64,000 nt of DNA from Glebionis coronaria (Eukaryota > Streptophyta > Magnoliopsida > Asterales > Asteraceae). Below the pieces are notes generated by a model. It made no database searches. It saw only the letters and a list, made by a program, of their open reading frames with translations, and had not been told where the DNA came from. Each line of letters starts with the position of its first letter. Positions within the stretch are counted from its first letter, which is position 1. Location of the stretch: positions 83,555,512-83,619,511 of the forward strand of contig CM046876.1 of NCBI GenBank assembly GCA_025667525.1. Direction: 5' to 3'. A program made the position numbers and the translations under genes. Shown here piece by piece: positions 11,492-24,526 of the stretch.

Positions 11492-11997
11492 TACACCATT
11501 CTTTGAACACATTTCTAAAGGAATTCGCAAATGGTGTCAGATATAGATATGTACTTATACATATAATGGAAAAATGTTATAAATGCTGCTATGTGTTGTT
11601 TCATATTGTAACGCCTTGTGACTTTATTTGCTCGATTTCATTTCGTGTGTTGTCATACTCGATTCTAAACAAGTAGATGGAACCCAAGAATGAGACCACG
11701 TACTGAGCCTATAAACTGTTTATGAGCTTATTTGGTTTTGATAAAGCAGTTTGAGGGTGCATCGAAGATATTATGGGACATAGTTTACCTATATAAGTTT
11801 TTTTGGGCAATTTGCAACAGCTTATATTAGATAAAAGTGTGAACAAATGATGAATCCCAAACGTCCTATAAGGCTAAATATGTTGAGACCCGTAACCTCG
11901 ATTGCTCCATAATTTTTGAATTTTTTGTATTCATCAAACCACATTCTATTAGGCTTAGGGCTTCTAGAAACATAAACATAACAGAAATAACAGATTT
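11492..11997. other. Promoter-side flank of copy 2
   Basis: No coding segment. From about 11840 it is recognisably similar to the upstream region of copy 1. Confidence 0.45.
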
Positions 11998-12008
11998 ACG
12001 CGCCAAAA
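11996..12008 (-). promoter_or_regulatory. E2F-like site of copy 2
   Basis: The minus strand reads TTTTGGCGCGTAA, fitting TTTSGCGC. It occupies the same place as the sites before copies 1 and 3. Confidence 0.45.
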
Positions 12009-12143
12009 GTTGAACCCTTTTTCATCAAATTACATCACCTGCTCAATTCAGTACTCATCTTCAATAACGTTCATTCAAGAATTACTAATGGAAGAACAAC
12101 TCCCACAGGTACATCATCTCTGAGTTTTTTCATACGTCTTTTG

Positions 12144-13129
12144 TGTTGGGATATGCGATCGTTTAGTCGTCGGAAATGAGTGAACCTATCGGGGGCACAC
12201 ACTTAAACACGAAGAGTACGTTTTATTATATGTTTAATATATATACATGTTATATATTTATTAAACGTTTAATAATGTTTCACAAAATATATTTAACATA
12301 TTTAGTTTAGCCATTCGATGTTGTAAACTAATTAATACATGTTATAAAGGAAAAAAAAAGAAAATGATGAATTCTAATATTTTGGTACGTATAATATCTC
12401 ATCTCAAAATTCCTTAAAAGTATTTCATGCGAAATATCTTTTGGTCTAAGCGTGTCATGAGATTTATTTTCTAAATAAATAATTGATATCTCAAAATGGA
12501 GTCATGAGATTTTCCTTTTGTATTTGTCGGATATATATATACCGAATGGATATATGAAAGACAATAGAATATTGACTTGCTTTGCTTTTGGTTTTAACAC
12601 ACGTTTTCAACCACTATATAAACAATTAATGTGTGCTTTTTCATAGATGAGACACCACACAGATTATCATGATAATAAGAAATTGTTTTCTTTGTCATTC
12701 CATCGGCAAAAGCAATATCACAAAAGGAATTTATTATATTGGTCCTACAAGTAAAAGAAACAAGAATGTTAATTCTTGTTTTGATTATTTTCCTTCTCTT
12801 GTTCAATGATTCGAATGTAACAACACTTAGGTGTTCGAACTGATTTGAGCTAAGATAAAAAAAAAACACTTGTTGTTAGTTATCGTGAAGCAACTACTAG
12901 CATCGTAACGTGCTCGTTTTGACGTGTTGTGTGAGCAACCTTTAGAGACGGTAATTTAACCGTTAAGTTTCAAGATCCAAGATCAAGATCTCGTTTATTT
13001 GATTTAATCAATTAAACAAAGGTTAGTATTTATTTATGTTTATTTTATGTGTTAATTATAAATATCAAACTAGATCCATTCCGCTGCGCACTCGTAGTTA
13101 AATGGTTAACTAGTTGTGAAATCCCAACA
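12144..13129 (+). repeat. 5' LTR
   Basis: 986 bp, TG to CA. It differs from the 3' LTR at four substitutions and two poly-A length changes that I could see by eye. Confidence 0.92.
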
Positions 13130-13130
13130 G

Positions 13131-13142
13131 TGGCATCACGAG
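13131..13142 (+). promoter_or_regulatory. Primer binding site
   Basis: TGGCATCACGAG starts two bases after the LTR end. It is two or three mismatches from the initiator-methionine tRNA complement used by most plant Copia elements. Confidence 0.6.
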
Positions 13143-16100
13143 TCAAATCGTTTGGTGTTTATGGGTTACACATAGAATAAACACGCTAGATCCGCTTAAA
13201 TACTCGCTTTATTTTTTTTTCTATGGCAACAACATGCATTCTTGCCATGAATTTTTAATCTTGATCAAGATCTAATAAAATTGAGTAGGTTTATTAAATT
13301 GGTTAATAAACAAAATTTTATTTTTTTATCCGTCAAAGACTTTAGCAATCACATTTGTGATGCATGCTCGTCACCAAGTACCTAGCAACTTGGTGAGGGT
13401 CTTTGATCCTCAAATTGGGGAAGACTCACTTGAGATCTTGGATCTTATATGATTTACTGCTTTCATATAGAGTCTGTCTTCTGCTTCTACCCCTTCTTGT
13501 CTGTTTTTATGTGCTTATTTGTTTTCCATTATGAATTGCAAAACGTAATAATTCAAGATTCTAGGAATCATAAAAACGGATCTCTACTTATATCGAAACT
13601 AGCTTTAAAATTATGTCATATTAATACACTTTTTCCTTGCGAATCGACTATGTGTTATTTGTTAAAAATCGTTTTTTGGAACAAATATTAATATGGACAT
13701 AAGATCTATGAAACTTGTTTTTCTTATAATCTAATTGTTTTGCGAAATCATATTGTCACTCGAGTTGGGCTTACATACCGTAATGATGGCTTATAAACTA
13801 TCTTCTCAACGACGTGATTTGCAAAATTAATTGGTTTATAATACTTAAAAACAACTTGTTTGGTGATTTACTAATGATAGACTTGCTATTGCACTACGTG
13901 TTCTAGTCAAGCTATCTAGGGTTTGAACGATCTTTAATGTCCCCCCGTGTCATATACATGTTTCGGCATCTATATGATAATTATCCCAAGCACTTGCGCC
14001 TTTGGGTGCATGAAGAGTAGGATATAGGGTTTGATCATTCTTTAATGATTTCCCGCGGTAAACACGCCTAAACTAAAAGTTAATAAAATGTTTTTCTTAA
14101 CTTGTGCTAAAAAGATGATTGCATGCATCTATTTACACGCTTTTGACATTTGTTTTCAAAACTTATGTGATACCTACTTGAATCTTTAAGTCTATGCCAT
14201 CCAATTTAATAGCACTTGTAGTCTTTTTTCGCCATCTGGTCAGACCTAGGGCGAATCATGCACCCAAGGCGATCTTTGTCATTGGTCAGACCTTTGCCAA
14301 TTATTGCATGCTTTAGATTGGTACGACTTAAGTCGAGTTCCCGGTCAGATTCGGAACCCGAGGCATAAGATGAGATGAAACATACTCATGATTTATTACA
14401 TGTAGAACAAGTTTGTTTGAGATGTTCAATGGTACTCGAAAGAGATGAGAGAACGTCCCATCCAAACACTCTGCGACAATAAAATTCATGAATCGTCTCA
14501 TAATTCTAAGAGTTGCACTTGTAATGCAATTAACGCTCGACGCTTACCCCTTGCCCTACTTGATATTATACGGTCGGACCTTTAATATTAAGTGGGAGTG
14601 CAAGTAAGGATCTTAGTCTTATTAGTAATTAATTGGGTAGTTAATTCTATTAAGAAATTAATTATCGAAAATACTAAATTGAACTTTCTAATGTTCCGAT
14701 TAATTGTGTTATTGCAACATAATTTGTAAACTAAAGTTGTTTTCTTATAGAAAACAAACATAGTCTCTTTTCCTGGTAAGAAAAGCGAGACTTACTCCTA
14801 TCTCTTCTCATTAATTGACAAGAATAAAATAGGATCATAATCGAATAATGATCGATTGTATTTAAACTCACTTTTAATATTTCATTATCCTAATCCGGTT
14901 CTGAAATCATTGAAAGATAACGTATTTTGTGTATCTAATGTGTATAGCTACCAAAATATATGACATCTTGCACTTGTCACGATGTATGAGTTTAAACCGC
15001 AAAGAGTAAAGAATTTACTAGCACTCGCTAGGTATCTTTCTTGACTCTTGTTATTCCTTAAAGTGTTAAATACCCTTGTGGCTATGTAGACGATAAAGGA
15101 GGAATTGCATGCTAAATAGTCAAGTTAATTGAAAGCATGAATGGCTAGTCCTTCATCTACACAAGTAGAATTTCATATACTTTGTTCAAATATCTAAGTA
15201 CATGCATACTTGTAGGCATTTTTTCAGAGATAAGGAAGTCAATAAATTGTTTTTCCTTCTATTGGTGATGTAACATTTATAATGTTGACAAATTCAGTGG
15301 GAGCGTTGCAGTTTATTACTGAAATAATATCCATGTAATATTGTCAATTTCAGTGGGAGCTACAAGATTTATTTTCTTGCTTAGTCATCCATATTATTCC
15401 GAACTTGCTTTGAAATAATTTATCACTTCCAAATATGAACAATCATTGCTTAAAGGAAATTGCATTTTATTTTATAAGATAACACGCTGCCTTTCTGATG
15501 TTGCCTTATGAAACGTTATCTATAAAATAATAATCCACAATTCTTTATTTAAAGTTATGGTTCTAAATCTACTTATAATTTTCAATGACATTATCATATT
15601 GTTTACACAATCAACCACATGTTGTATTGCTTGTCTTCATAATATGATGTTGTGCCTTACACAAGTGGGAGAAATTGCAAAGTGTGTGCAAGGAACAACA
15701 TATGATTAGTTTCATTTGCCCAAAAGGTAAGGAAGCTAATAATTCTACTAGGACTTGAACATACAAGATGTTTGTTGTCCTAGTACATTCAGTGTCATGA
15801 TATAGTGGAAAGCTACTTCGATAATTTACTACATGTTTAGTAAATACAATTATGGTTAAGATATAATAATCATAATTTTGAAGTATAAAATTAACTTGAA
15901 ATTACTATTGAACTCAAGAGTTTGCGTTCATGATTACTTTAGTTAGTATAATTATGTTTTTCCTTGATAACACATAATTATAAAGTCCTTGAATTACTCA
16001 CCGACTTATAACATAAAGTATTTAGTAAAATAGTTATGTCTTCTTGTTAACACATAACATTAGATCTTTGAATTATTCAAAGACTTATAATGTATACTTG

Positions 16101-19100
16101 ATATGTTATGTTTTCTTGTAAACGCATGAACATATAATTCTTGAACTGTTATGTCTTCTTGTAAACACATGGTTCTTGTATTATTCAAGGAATATACATT
16201 ATAGCATGCACCTGGATTTAAAATACTGATATTGTAATTTGGTACACGATCCGATTGACAAGTATTTAATCCAAAGAGTATTAAGTTATCTATGGAATTC
16301 TGATGTAGCCTCACAATTCCAATACTCATAGAATACCAAAATATTATGGTATGTCTAAATAGTTAGAACTAACTATATTTGTATAGTTTGATTTATGATA
16401 GCTTTAATTATTCTACCTCCATGATCTATCAAGGTTAGAAAATTGCGTGTGTCATTGATACACTCAATATAGTTCAAACCTAGAAGGTATTCAAGACAAC
16501 CCACAAATTGAAAACCCCTAATTTATTAGGGACCTTCAGTTGTTCCACTCAAACCAATCGAATCCTAAAACCTTTTGGGTTTTTCGATTTTCTACACTTC
16601 CTAGCTTGACGATTGTAGTGTTGGTGTTCCTCCTAGCTTGACGTAACACAAACCTTTCCAGAGGTTATTGGTTAAAAGAGTGATACAAGAATTATGGTTC
16701 TTACTAGAAACCTTAATTAGGGTTCTTGGGAGAAATCCCAATATGTCTTGATTAAATTCTTTAATTTGTTAATATCTTATGAAGCATACTATTAACAAAC
16801 TTTAGATAAGAATTTAAAATGTGTTTTGTACTCTCTCTATTAAGAACAATTTATTGTTGCTTAAATACTTAGTATTTAGAGAATGATCTCTACTTACAAA
16901 AGTAAGTGGGAGTTATAACAAATCTTGAAGATATTCAAGAGCAAAATACACAACCTTCAAAATCCACTTGTTGATGTCATATTTTGGTTAAGCATGGAAA
17001 TGTCAAACCAAAGTAAAAGTTACTCTCATTCATAATCCGCAAGGATACCTCATCACTTGATTGATATTTTAATATCAATGCTGAGGAGCATAAGTTAGGA
17101 GATCTTTGTAATCCACTAACTGCTAAGATTAATTATCATATCTTGAATCTGATAAATGTCTTAGAACTATGAGTGATAAGATGCAGTCCTTAAAGGGAGA
17201 ATCAATCTTTTGAATTTGATTGATGTTTCTCCTAATTATAAACCTATGAGGTTGGAAGGAGTTTCTTTTGAAGAAAGACTCACAAGGACAAAATGGTATA
17301 CGTAATTAATGCATGGCTAATAATAGGAAGCTTTTAATTATACTCAAGCAATTGACTATGATTGAATCATTCTTCCATACACGCATTGGTTAAATAAAGA
17401 TAATTTATTGTCATACATGTTTCTGTGTATATGGAATATGGCAATTAAGCTTTATAGTTTTTCCTTTAGTGATTTACCTTAGCAAGGACGGTGTGAAATC
17501 AAAGGGTTTAAGATTCTATAAATCTTTATTGAGTATACATGATAGATAATCCAAGTATGGATTAAATCATGCATCTAGAATTTAATTACAATATGATTTT
17601 GATTAAATTTAGATGAGTTGGAGTACACTTGACATTAAGTGGGAGCACTATATGTTTTTTCTTTAAATTCATATGTTGTATAACATAGTGAAGATATCAT
17701 TCCATTTAAGCTAGATGATAATCCTTAAGATTGGAATGAAACTTCATTTGAGAATTTATGGAATAAAACAAATGACTTTGGAATAAATGTTTATTGATAT
17801 AAGCATATGCGGTAATTGAGTCAAACACAATGCAATACATCATTGAAGCAAGTCTTACATGATATATTTCACTAGACATAATGTTGTACATGAATGGAAA
17901 TCTTATGTTTTTAACTAAGGATTCATTATGTATATATATTATATTGTGTATATGACTTCTTGTCACTTTTGTACAAGAGCAAAGTGAGATGACAAAAACA
18001 ATATCTAACTGAGAGTATTTAGATTTTTGTTAAAACAAATGTTTACGAATTATATAGCATAGTGATGTATGTGTACACTGATGCTAGAGGATAATCAATC
18101 TAGTAAAGTGAGATGTTATCATTTATGATAAATCTGCTAAACTAGATATGCTCACAATGAGCATTGTTGCATTACACATTAAGGAATAAGAATACTTTAC
18201 ATTTTAAGAAACTGTAAAGATGACTGTCAGTATATCGTTAATTTATATACCTTATACAAGGTATGACGATATCCTCATACTATGACACTTGCAATAGTAT
18301 GAGCATGTAGGATGAGACACTCATCTTGTTTTTCAAATCATTCACAATTTGTGAAGTTTGAAACAAGTATTCAGTTTGTTTACTTAGATGACTATTTAGT
18401 ATTCTTGTACAGAAAAGTTGAGAATGTTAACATTTAACTTCAACTTGCTAAATTAGTTTCATGCAATCTATTTTAGTATTTGGATAATTGGGATGGTAAG
18501 ACAGTTATTACTTTGTGATGAATAAAGATACTTGATATTTGTATTCATTCATATAATTACTGTTGTCCTATATTTGTATGTTTAATCCTTGAATATTTGA
18601 TTATTCTAAATATGTCCATTGTCGGTTAGCAATATGGGAATATTGTCTACATTAAGACAAATGTGAGTGTTGGTTATATTCTTTGAATATATGGACGGTT
18701 CCCACCAAACTCATGTGTTATTCATTAGGGATGCGTATTGGACACCCCGAACTTTCGAATTGTTACTTTTGGATCCTTGTCATGAGTAAGATTTCGAAAA
18801 TGGTGATTAAGTCATCCTTAGACTTGAGATGCAAACAAGCTTGTGCATGTGTGAATATCACTTCTTGATTATATGTTAAACGCTATCTCGCAAGCGATAG
18901 TTATAAAGGCTATAATTGGAAGTGTTGTGAAGCAGCGATCCACAAACACTTGTAGTCAATATAGAATTTGTTCCTCCACTTGATATAGTGCAGATTAGTA
19001 CCACTGGGCCCTCTCCAGAATTAATCAGATAATTGTGTGGCCGCACCCAAAGAGTAAATCAAGATGATGCTTGTTTACATTTGGTATATCTGAATTAACT

Positions 19101-19321
19101 TCTATAACGAGAAACTAAAAGTTGAACTATATGGAATGAGTTAGGATCCATATCCATGGTTTAACGGTACTAGTAACAAAGGGATGATTATTAGCAAGTC
19201 ACATAATCGTATACCATTTATACTTTTGAGATATTTTTCTTGAAACTATACCTCAATCATTTCTGGTTACAATAAAGTATTGCTAGATATTTTATTGTGG
19301 ACGTATATGTCTTAAACTCTC
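13143..19321 (+). other. Interior of the LTR element, no coding capacity seen
   Basis: I find no gag zinc knuckle, protease, integrase or reverse transcriptase motif in any frame. The motif AGTGGGAG recurs at about 14591, 15296, 15352, 15664, 16904 and 17636 besides the true polypurine tract. Between 14230 and 14360 GGTCAGAcc-type phrases are repeated. Confidence 0.6.
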
Positions 19322-19333
19322 ACAAGTGGGAGC
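19322..19333 (+). promoter_or_regulatory. Polypurine tract
   Basis: ACAAGTGGGAGC directly precedes the 3' LTR, the usual plus-strand priming site. Confidence 0.75.
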
Positions 19334-20315
19334 TGTTGGGATATGCGATCGTTTAGTCGTCGGAAATGAGTGAACCTATCGGGGGCACACACTTAAACAC
19401 GAAGAGTACGTTTTATTATATGTTTAATATATATACATGTTATATATTTATTAAACGTTTAATAATGTTTCACAAAATATATTTAACATATTTAGTTTAG
19501 CCATTCGATGTTGTAAACTAATTAATACATGTTATAAAGGAAAAAAAAAAAATGATGAATTCTAATATTTTGGTACGTATAATATCTCATCTCAAAATTC
19601 CTTAAAAGTATTTCATGCGAAATATCTTTTGGTCTAAGCGTGTCATGAGATTTATTTTCTAAATAAATAATTGATATCTCAAAATGGAGTCATGAGATTT
19701 TCCTTTTGTATTTGTCGGATATATATATACCGAATGGATATATGAAAGACAATAGAATATTGACTTGCTTTGCTTTTGGTTTTAACACACGTTTTCAACC
19801 ACTATATAAACAATTGATGTGTGCTTTTTCATAGATGAGACACCACACAGATTATCATGATAATAAGAAATTGTTTTCTTTGTCATTCCATCGGCAAAAG
19901 CAATATCACAAAAGGAATTTATTATATTGGTCCTACAAGTAAAAGAAACAAGAATGTTAATTCTTGTTTTGATTATTTTCCTTCTCTTGTTCAATGATTC
20001 GAATGTAACAACACTTAGGTGTTCGAACTGATTTGAGCTAAGATAAAAAAAACACTTGTTGTTAGTTATCGTGAAGCAACTACTAGCATCGTAACATGCT
20101 CGTTTTGACGTGTTGTGTGAGCAATCTTTAGAGACGGTAATTTAACCGTTAAGTTTCAAGATCCAAGATCAAGATCTCGTTTATTTGATTTAATCAATTA
20201 AACAAAGGTTAGTATTTATTTATGTTTATTTTATGTGTTAATTATAAATATCAAACTAGATCCATTCCGCTGCGCACTCGTAGTTAAATGGTTAACTAGT
20301 TGTGAAATCACAACA
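19334..20315 (+). repeat. 3' LTR
   Basis: 982 bp, TG to CA, followed by the target duplication TTTTG. Confidence 0.92.
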
Positions 20316-21488
20316 TTTTGTTCAGTAAATCAGTAGTAAAGCGCTTATCTTAATACACATAACTTTTATACCAGATTGATCCAGAAAATGTACCACGAGG
20401 TGTAATATATAGTTATCACACCAATAAAGAAAGATATATCTGAAGATGATTGGAATGAACGGTTTAAAAAGGGAAACTTCAAGAAAGAAGATATGGATAT
20501 GATGGTTATGGATTTTCTCATAAACAAAGGATTTGCAGTCGTTGCTGAAACGTTTCATAAAGAATCTGACTGCCCGAGTAATTTTCTTGATCAAGCTGTT
20601 TGTCTGTTTCGTTATTATTGAATATAAGCTTTTCGCTAATTACCTTAATCTTTGTTAAAATGTAGTGGGAATTGAAGATCTTTCCCTAGTTGGAACACAA
20701 AAGACAGTTAATGATCTTATACTCAATCAACAGTTTGATGAAGTGATCAGACTTCTCAACCAAAAACTAGGCTCGGTAAATCATCATTTGGTTCCTGTTA
20801 TGAATTTCATAGGCCAGAGTTTATTTAAATATGAATCAAGCTATTGTTATTGGTTTTGGTACAGACTTTCTTAGAGAATAGGCCAGAAATCTGTTTCCAT
20901 TTGGAGCAGCAAAAGATGATTGAAATGTGTCGTAGGCGTGAATTTGGAGCTGCATTGGCATTTTCACGCAAGTTTATCCAGTGGGAAACTTTTGAGCATG
21001 AAAACGATGGTATGAAGAGAAAATGTCGTTGGACTTTGCTTTTAATGATATATGGAGATGATAAAGAATCCCCAGCTGCTGTTCTTTTGGATCCCAGGAG
21101 GTGTATTCGTATAGGAAGACACGTTGTTAAAGAAATGATCAGATCTCAAGGCCGTGAAACAGGTACGTATCTCATCGTGAAGTGTTGACACTTGAAATTT
21201 GAAAAGTTAGCTGTTTTAGCTTACATAATGTAATCGCTTTTGATAAATTTGATCTGTCGACTAAACATTATGATAAATTAAGCGACAAATGAATAATGGT
21301 TTTGATTTTGGTTGGGAAGTGAATCTGGTTGACCTAAAAGTCAAAGTGTATGAATTTATGCAGATAACTCGATAGAGAGAGCTCTGAAAATGTGTCGTTT
21401 TGAGCAGCGGGAACTGAATAAAATGGCCAACTTTCCAAATTTCAACTCCGGTACCGGCTTCCCTGAACCTTTCCCTGATCGTGCCTGA

Positions 21489-22112
21489 CGTTAGGAGCAT
21501 GCAAAGGATTTTATCAATGGGCTACAAAAGCTGGATCGATATGGTTTAGAAGTGGTTAGTTTAGAAACAGTAGAGACGCACATGAATGTATAATATGTAC
21601 TCTAGTGTTGTTTTCGTTTATTTGGTTTGTTGGATTCTATTATCCGTCGTTTTATATTGGATTTTAAACATTTATATGAAGGATTCATTCTGTGTTCCGG
21701 TAAGTGAATTGCTGGTTCTTATTCAAAACAGATTGCAGTGACAGTCACATAACTTAACATTGAAACGAATTAAAAAACAATCATGTAAAATGTCGAAAGT
21801 GTTCTAAACATCACGCTGTATGTCTATTATAGATCAATGTAAAATCCCGCATTTATAAGTTAAAATGCTTATTAAAATAAAATGTCGTAGTGTTCTTAAA
21901 CATCACACTATATGTCTGGTTTAAGTTTGTTAAAAATAAAAAGGGGCAGACAAGATTAGGGAATAGAGCTCGATTCGATCACACTCGAGTCAAGCTCTTA
22001 TCGAGTCCCGAGTTCGAGATATATTACTATAACTAAAAGAAATTAACCTTTTGTCCGGTTAACAGTTTTGCTTATAAGGCAAAAAGACTTCTTTAATAAC
22101 AAAATTAACAGA
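21489..22112. other. Spacer between copies 2 and 3
   Basis: The first 100-200 bp match the 3' flank of copy 1. The phrases AAAATGTCG and CATCACACTATATGTCT occur twice near 21790-21920, a short direct repeat. No gene seen. Confidence 0.45.
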
Positions 22113-22127
22113 TTTTCCCGCCGAAAA
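22113..22127. promoter_or_regulatory. E2F-like site of copy 3
   Basis: TTTTCCCGCCGAAAA, a near-palindromic E2F-type site (complement TTTTCGGCGGGAAAA). It directly precedes AATATAAACC, a plausible TATA box at 22128-22134. Confidence 0.55.
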
Positions 22128-22242
22128 ATATAAACCCTCTTAGTTAAACACTTCTTTTTTCATTCCACTTAGAAACTGTAACATTCACATTCAAAATCAC
22201 TTGGAATTTTCATCAGTTTTTCATCAAGAACGAAATCAATAG

Positions 22243-22514
22243 GTGCGCAATCTGTTTGTTCTTCACTAGTTTCTTGTAAACGATCATAAACTGCTCAATG
22301 CGCGTGTCTTTTTCCTGTTTCACTTTATGTATAATATTTCGTAAACGACTAATTCGATTCATATTTAATAATTTGCATATTGAGACTCAGTTTTCGTTAT
22401 GTAAGTAACTAATCTTGATTATAAAACTTGGAACCCGAATTGTAATCTGTAAAAGCAGATGTTTATGAGTTGTTATATGCATTTGTTGATGAATATCGGT
22501 TTTTTGGACGCAGG
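22243..22514 (+). other. Probable 5'-UTR intron of copy 3
   Basis: ATCAATAG|GTGCGC at 22235-22248 and TTTTTTGGACGCAG|GTG at 22501-22517 form a donor-acceptor pair upstream of the start codon. RNA evidence would be needed to confirm it; it is inferred from the motifs. Confidence 0.4.
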
Positions 22515-22570
22515 TGATAGATTCTTTCTATAACTGATAAATTTCGTTAGTTTCCGTTCAAGAATCAATC

Positions 22571-23854
22571 ATGAATAACCAAGGCCAACAGGTACAATAC
22601 TAACCTTAGTTCTTGTTAAGTGATTTGTTGAAATCGATATTAAACAGTTTAAGTGCTTTGTAGGGATTATCTTGATTTTTAAATATACAAGAATTGTATG
22701 CGTCTATTGATATGTATGATTCGTTTTCTGGTGCAGGTAAATCGGCAAATTGTAGCTGATAGAGAAAAGCCAACAATATCGGAACACGATTGGAATGAGT
22801 TGTTCAAGAAGGGAAAGTTCAAGAAAGAAGATATGGATATGATGGTTATGGATTTTCTAGTAGACAGAGAATTTGCTCTCGCTGCTGAATCGTTTCATGA
22901 AGAATCCGGCTGCCCACGTATTTTACTTTATCAACTTAATCGTTATTTTCATAAAAAGCTCTTTTATCGTTAATAATATTAATCTTTCTTAATAATGTAG
23001 TGGGAATTGAAGATATTTCCCTTCTGGAAACACAAAAGACGGTTAAAGATCTTATATTCCATCGACAAATGGATGAAGTGATCAATCTCCTCAATGAAAA
23101 ATTAGGCCCGGTAAATCATCAGTTTCATACTTTTTCGTAAAATTATTCACTTTGACTTATTACCTATTAGTTATCTTGTTGTTGTTGATTCGGGTGCAGA
23201 TTTTTTTGGAGAAAAGGCCAGACATACATTTCCAACTAGAGCAGCAAAAGATGATTGAGTTGTGTCGTAGGGAAGAGTTTGAAGCTGCATTGGCCTTTTC
23301 ACACGAGTTTATTAAGTGGGACAAATATGTGGATTTGAAGAAAGAATGTCGTAGGACTTTGCTGTTAATGATGTTTGGAAATGACACGGATTGCCCCGTT
23401 GCTCGACTCCTGCTTGTCCGTAGGTATTTTGACATAGAAATGGATGTTGTTGAAGAAATGATCAAATTCCAAGGCCGTGAAACAGGTTGGTATAGTAAAG
23501 TGTTGACATTTAAGGTTCAAAGCCGAGAAAAGTTCTTTAACTTGATTAATTATAACGCTTTAGTTAATTTTGATACTTCTGATATGCTGACTAAACATAA
23601 TGACATTTGATAACTAAATCTGGAAAAAAAAACTGTGAAATTGTGCATATTTGGTATCGATTTTGGTATGGAAAATGATACGGTTTGACCTGAAAAGTCA
23701 AAGTCTGTGAATTTATGCAGGTAATCTGATAGAGAGAGCAATGAAGAATGTGAAATGGGAGCAAGCTAAGCTGAATTTATATGTGAACTTTCCAAATTTC
23801 AACATCGATGGCGGCTACCCGTCACCTCTCCCTCATCGACGCGCTAGCCTTTAG
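22571..23854 (+). CDS. GID8-like LisH-CTLH protein, copy 3 (5 exons, 243 aa)
   Basis: Exons: 22571-22591, 22737-22917, 23001-23110, 23200-23485, 23721-23854. All introns are GT-AG and together give an uninterrupted 732-nt frame. The LisH motif is at about residues 36-67 (FKKEDMDMMVMDFLVDREFALAAESFHEESGC, here quoted in two parts by position). CTLH follows (residues 74-131, MDEVINLLNEKL, FQLEQQKMIELCRREE), then the CRA-type half to about 220. GID8 proteins scaffold the CTLH/GID ubiquitin ligase through these helical domains. This copy is the most complete of the array: E2F-like site, TATA-like box and a probable 5'-UTR intron. The C-terminal tail (about residues 222-243, PSPLPHRRASL) differs from copy 1. 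Function beyond family membership is inferred. Confidence 0.88.
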
Positions 23855-24526
23855 GAGCATGGAAATCTTTAAAGAAGTTCAGAATGGATAAGAAATTTTG
23901 GTGCAGTATACTTGAAAGCTAACTGTATATGGTGTTTTGATCTTTGATTTCACTTTTAGACCTCTATATTCTTTCGCCTTCGCCTACTGCTGTTTACTGC
24001 TGTTTATGTGTTTCTTTTTTCGAATTCGATTTCATGTGACATGTTAATTTCACATATGAAGTGATTTCAAGACAAGATCATGAGTCTTAATTCTAAATGT
24101 TTTATCTTTTGAAAATGGGTAGGACCTAATATTTACTTTTGTCACATTGAAATGTTGTTAACAAAGATATTGAGTATGAAGCTATCAAAGCATATTTCAT
24201 TATATCATAATTTGGTTCAAGAATTTGTTTTTCAAAGCTAAAACAAATGTAGTTGAAATTAGTTAACAAATGAATCATATTGTATGCATTTGTGGAATTT
24301 CTTTTTTGTTGGGGACCCTCAACAACCACCCATAAGTCTTTCCACAAATTGTTGGTTAAATAGTCAAAACTCAACCTCTGTGATGTGTGCTTGCACCTTT
24401 AATTCAAATATCATCAAAGCCTACCCCAAGTTTATTTTTTCACAAAAGTTTTGTTTACTTGGTGAATGTTTACAAGTATAAAGATTAAATTTGTTTTGTT
24501 ACTGGTACTCTAGCAAAAATGATGTA
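23855..24526. other. 3' flank of copy 3
   Basis: Probable 3' UTR followed by AT-rich sequence. No gene or repeat recognised. Confidence 0.4.

Larger units (their letters stand above)
12144..20315 (+). mobile_element. LTR retrotransposon, non-autonomous, Copia type (8172 bp)
   Basis: Two near-identical LTRs (12144-13129 and 19334-20315) begin TGTTGGGAT and end CAACA, with a perfect 5-bp target duplication TTTTG (12139-12143 and 20316-20320). After the 5' LTR comes TGGCATCACGAG, close to the initiator-Met primer site TGGTATCAGAGC. Before the 3' LTR is the polypurine tract AAGTGGGAGC. The 6.2-kb interior has no gag-pol frame and only stops, so it is a LARD-like element that needed help to move. 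Four substitutions and two homopolymer indels between the LTRs suggest recent insertion. The Copia assignment rests on the PBS, the PPT and the TGTTGGGA start. Confidence 0.9.
12088..21488 (+). pseudogene. GID8-like copy 2, frameshifted, with a retroelement in intron 1
   Basis: Exons: 12088-12108 (MEEQLPQ), 20375-20580, 20666-20775, 20865-21162, 21364-21488. Splice sites are conserved. The first intron is 8.27 kb because an LTR element (12144-20315) lies in it. In exon 2 about 19 nt (ATATATAGTTATCACACCA) are inserted relative to copy 1 between GGTGTA and ATAAAG, which shifts the frame into a TGA before the LisH motif. Downstream of this the LisH, CTLH and C-terminal parts are open through to TGA at 21486-21488. 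An internal start at the MDMMVMDF methionine could in theory give a shortened protein, but none is supported. I call it a recent pseudogene; the rest of its sequence is little decayed. Confidence 0.8.

Noticed and set aside
13449..18868. Short open frames inside the LTR element
   Set aside because: None shows a retroelement or host domain; lengths are as expected by chance in AT-rich DNA.
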